Assembly (NCBI GenBank): GCA_023512835.1
Contig: CM042088.1
Location: forward strand, 40,937,524-41,001,523
Source of the DNA: Taxillus chinensis
Lineage: Eukaryota; Streptophyta; Magnoliopsida; Santalales; Loranthaceae
Direction: 5' to 3'
DNA length: 64,000 nt
Every line of letters begins with the position of its first letter. Position 1 is the first letter of the stretch. The notes under the pieces were generated by a model. That model saw nothing but the letters and a program-made list of their open reading frames with translations, did not search any database and had not been told where the DNA came from. Below are positions 59,950-64,000 of this stretch, piece by piece. The position numbers and the translations under genes were made by a program.

Positions 59950-60440
59950 ACGTGTTTAAATTGGTTCGATAAATTTCGGTTCTATTAATTTTTGTTTATG
60001 TCGATCCTTACATTCGTAAAAAATAACATATTTAAATTGGTTTGATAGTAATACTATTTCAGTTCGATAGATATAGAATGTCATTTCGAAAATTAAATTA
60101 ATATTGAAAAATTAATTAGTTGCGGTAAACTTCTATTGAGAAAATAAAATTTTGATTCGGAAATAAAAATTTTAGTTCATGAAATAAAGATTTTATTTTG
60201 AAAAATAGGACTTCGGTTCGAAAAATATATATATTTTGGTTTGAGAAATAAAATTCGGTTAAGAAATAAGGATTTTGATTCAGAAAATTCAGATTTTGAT
60301 TCCGAAAATATGACTTTGGTTTAGAAAATGACTATTTTTCGAACAAATATTCACTAAATCGAATTAAAATGCTATTATTTCTATTTCAAACTTTTAATGG
60401 TCATATCTTTGAATTCGATTTCATGTGGCCTTAAAAACTA
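59950..60440. repeat. Degenerate ~22-bp tandem array, element copy 2
   Basis: Opens GTGTTTAAATTGGTTCGATAAATTTCGG and ends AATGGTCATATCTTTGAATTCG. The interior has repeated units of the type TTTTGATTCGGAAAATA / TTCGGTTCGAAAAATA. Same order and orientation as 8870-9330. Copy 2 is more AT-rich and more diverged. Confidence 0.65.
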
Positions 60441-63400
60441 TAATTAATATGTAATAATTAGTAATATCGTTATTAGTTCTTATTACCTAAACAAAGTTGG
60501 AAATATATACACAAACTTTAAAAAATTTGCAAAGTTATATTATAATAAGAATAAAATTATTATTTAAAAACAAAGAACTGTAAGACACATGTTATTCTAA
60601 CTAGTTTTAATTAAAATCTTTAGTTTTGACGTTTTATATGTCCCGGTCGACTTCAACAATGTGTTCTAATGCATAATTCTTTTTTTTTTTCTAATAAAAT
60701 TATGTGTAAGATCATATCATAATTACAACAGCGTCCCATATAATTGACTCTTTTGCTGAATGTTTGCTATATGGTCACGGATTAGGCAATAATGAAATCA
60801 TCACGCGAAACCTTTAACATAATCATGGATATGTAAATGAGATTTTTTATTATTATCATCATATGTTGGTATACCATGAATGAACATGGGAAAGGAAGGA
60901 GTTTTATATCAAATCAGAACGTTCTCATTGTTTTATAATTAAAAGTAAATATAGATAACGGGATTTTAAATATTATTTTGGTTAATAACAAGGTATAACG
61001 ATGGTGAATATCATTAAACAATAGTCACATTTGAAACATCATTGGTCAATGGCGCATGGTGAATAATGGTCAACACTAATTAATGGTAAATGCTAGGTAA
61101 CATTGATCAACTAATTAATTGTCGTCAGGGATGGATGGTCATTAGTTGCCATTTGCCAATAATGCGGGTGTGATAATCATTCAAATCCCAATATATGTGA
61201 GGAATAAAAAATTCAATAACTTTCATGCGAACGTGATTTCTAAGTAAATCAAATATTCTCACGCGAATTTGTAATGGGATTAGCAATTTTTTATTTCATT
61301 TAATGAAATAAGGTTTGTTAGGCCTTGGAGTGATTTAAAATCAAGTGAATAGATGAACCACTAAAGAATCTTTTCAAAACACAACAACACTTTCATTACA
61401 AATAGATTTTAATTATTAATAAATGATTATATTGGCATAAAAATGTAAATCAATATAGTCGATCAGTTATGGTGTTTCACAATGTAACCTTAAACAACTA
61501 ATACGGACAATTTATGTTAATATGAAATTTGGATGTCCATACAAAGTTGTTTGCAAGATTGTGTCAATGGCGTGGAATATATATAGTTGTAAATTGCATG
61601 GATTTAAACAATTGGCCAGTGGCAATGTTTTGAAATTCAAAACAAACCCTCATCCACTCCATGAGTAAATATTGAGTAACATAAAATTTCTTTTAATTAA
61701 TTATTTTGTGGAATCAAAATTTTAAAAGATAGCTTTAAGGGGAGGCAAGTTTGTCCCATTCCGACCTAATTTGCCCTGTTTTAACAAGCCTCGAATTGGG
61801 TTCGTGTCTTAGCCGCGTGTCATGCCCCAAGAATTCGGGACGTCTCTCAGTGCCACTTTCTGAATAGAAAGAAGTGCTACATGTAAGAGAAAGACATATT
61901 GAAGCGTAGACGGTGCACAGGGAAAAGCTCTAAACAGTTCGTGACAGACATGTGCGCCGACCTGCTTGAGTGTGGAAAATACAACGCTAGTCAAGGACTT
62001 GACGTTGAAGAAGATATTTGCACATCCTTACACAAACTGATTGAGAACTGAAACCATTCTTCTAATGAGCCTAAGGTATGATGAAATTAGTTTACGTGCG
62101 CGTCACCCCTTAAATGCTAAACTTAACGAACCATGTAGAGAAAAGATAAGTGTCACAATGGGTTGAAAGGGGAAAAAAATTCTGTTCCCGTGACACATGC
62201 CACTTCAATCCGATATTTTTAACATAACCTAAGTTAAAATACTCCAGTCCATCGTGTAGATAATATTATCTTAACAAATATCTCCTAAATTAACTAAATT
62301 AGATTAGGAGTCAGCCTAACGGTGTTTAAAAAAAAATCATATCTTTAAAAATAATATTATCCGAACAAATATCTCTTAAGTTAACTAGGTTAAGGGTCAG
62401 GCTGAGTGCCTAACTGAAAATTATGGATGAATTCTCTAAAAATAAAAAATAATATCTTATTGCAGACAAAAGACCAATGGCGATCATAAAGCTTGGGCAG
62501 CTCAAATGAGTGCACAAGGTCAATATAAAGCCTAGATTATATTCAAAGACATCTTCTCAATCGTACCATAGATAATATTTCTTTTGTTTTCGAGTGGAGA
62601 ATCCGATGTCCGTCACACAAAAAAAAAAACAATTTGACAAACAAATTTCGGCCCATAATTTTCGTAAATATCTTGTATTAAAACGAAACTTTTAATGCAA
62701 TAATCTATTTCTGTTGTGTTAAACAGCTACGCGCTTTTCAAACTGTCAAGGTATTTTCCAAGCTTCATAGATTTTATAATTACATTTTCAACGCAAATTA
62801 AAAACGTGCGAAAACTGGTGAACACGACTCCGTGGGTCATGTGTGTTCTGTGTTCCGTCCGACATCTGAATTTGTTATAATGCTATTAATTATGTACGAA
62901 AATTTATAACAGCACGTGTGTTTTACCGTTCCATGTTGACAGTTCAGAGCCTGCTTGTTTCTTTTAACTATTACACGTAGATGGTAATTACAGCAAGGTG
63001 TCTTGGTGAAAATTTTAACCCATGCAACATTTTTGTGATTGTGCTAAGCAAGTCTTATCGTTTGTGTGACGCATGTAGCAGTCTCGGGCTCATCAAAAAA
63101 TTAATTTTAATTTTTAATCAATTTATATAAAAATAGTCAAATTCACGATTAATGTTACTTTCATTGTACTTAACTGAGTTCTATAGTTTTTCTCACACAA
63201 ACATATTTCAGAGTCTTCCATTGTATATCGAGTTATCGACTATGCTTTTCATACCATTCATTACAAATAAACGATCTCAATTTAAATCACGCTACCAAAA
63301 AGAGTGTATAACGTTGACGACAATATTACCATCAAAGAGTGGAATATAATATTGTCATTATTGTATCATTATTAACGTTGTCGGAATATGAGGAATGGAT

Positions 63401-64000
63401 TTTGTTGCATCATTATTAATATTATTATTATTAGTTAGCAACTTCAATTATTCTAGCTTTGCTTCTTTATATAATATGGATCTTTTGGGTGTCAACATTC
63501 AATCTCTCATGAAGTTTCTACAATATCAAAGAGTGTAATTTCATGTAACAAATCAAGTGGGATGACGGTTCCCTGGAACAGTAATATAATTAATTCTGGG
63601 TACCCACATCATCATGGAACCTACCCCCCTTCAATTAATTACATAATAAATAATAATATTGACCCAACAAATACTTAATAGGATTTTCCAAAACAAAAGA
63701 ATCCATGATTCTACTCGGATTTAATTTAGCTACTTATTATATTAATTACGGTCCCCATAAAACTGATCTCTTTCATATTTAAATGTTGAAATTACCAATT
63801 TAATTGAACTTGGAACATTCTGACTATTTCATATAACTTCTGCTCCTAATACATGTAAGAGCTGCACCAGAATCAGGTATGAAGAGCACAGATTGATGTC
63901 TGTAAATGCACACAACGGCAACAACTAACTGCACGCGCCTACGTCCGGAATGATGTCATGAAAGGTAAAAAAAATGTTGTTACTATTTTATGAAACTTTT
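60441..64000. other. AT-rich right end of window, no gene seen
   Basis: No supported coding or RNA gene. A short tandem duplication of about 85 bases occurs at 62262-62415 (AACAAATATCTCCTAAATTAACTA and AACAAATATCTCTTAAGTTAACTA). A TGTCATGCCCC-started stretch near 61819-61990 resembles an LTR edge but cannot be closed. Confidence 0.5.

Noticed and set aside
61819..61990. LTR starting TGTCATGCCCC
   Set aside because: Only one edge can be seen; no matching end, target duplication or second copy in the window.

Overview
The window is nuclear DNA of a flowering plant. It is AT-rich, every recognisable gene is split by GT-AG introns, and the proteins belong to plant families: FLX-like, GTE bromodomain factor, plant eIF4E, and a plant 2-oxoglutarate-dependent dioxygenase. 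I cannot name the species. There are no operons, CRISPR arrays, rRNAs or tRNAs that I can support. All gene models are hand-spliced from reading frame, splice-site fit and family similarity remembered from known proteins; no database search was run.

Layout. 1-16 kb is gene-poor. It holds an approximately 1.1 kb AT-rich tandem repeat with a third copy near 10.2 kb, a GC-rich island at 2.34-2.71 kb, a duplicated exon-like remnant (4.24-4.62 and 5.54-5.87 kb), degenerate short-period repeats, foldback MITE-like elements, a broken receptor-kinase fragment (11.24-11.79 kb) and a 441-bp tandem duplication. 16.3-18.4 kb (minus) is an intact four-exon FLX-like gene. 18.8-46.3 kb is the centrepiece: three direct tandem units of about 10, 12 and 5.4 kb, each carrying a seven-coding-exon GTE12-like bromodomain gene with a CT-rich 5' leader and a leader intron. 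Unit 2 also carries a nested transposon of about 3 kb with an inner solo-LTR-like segment. 47.1-52.8 kb (minus) is a five-exon eIF4E gene with a 4.3 kb third intron full of repeats. 53.95-56.29 kb (minus) is a four-exon 2-oxoglutarate/Fe(II) dioxygenase. 56.3-64 kb is AT-rich with repeats and no gene I can support.

The most notable system is the GTE array. Copies 1 and 3 are open through all exons (522 aa each). Copy 2 is almost identical to copy 1 but has lost the AG of the intron 5 acceptor (GG instead), so it should make a truncated protein. Behind each gene the last about 60 coding bases plus 3' flank are tandemly repeated (2, 3 and 2 units in copies 1, 2 and 3). Decayed pieces of the same 5' leader lie at 18.71, 26.05 and 37.45 kb, which points to a longer history of duplication and loss than the three visible genes.

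The genes are not an obvious pathway. FLX-like and GTE proteins act in chromatin and transcription, eIF4E in translation initiation, and the dioxygenase in specialised metabolism. Their neighbourhood looks like ordinary eukaryotic linkage plus one local gene amplification.
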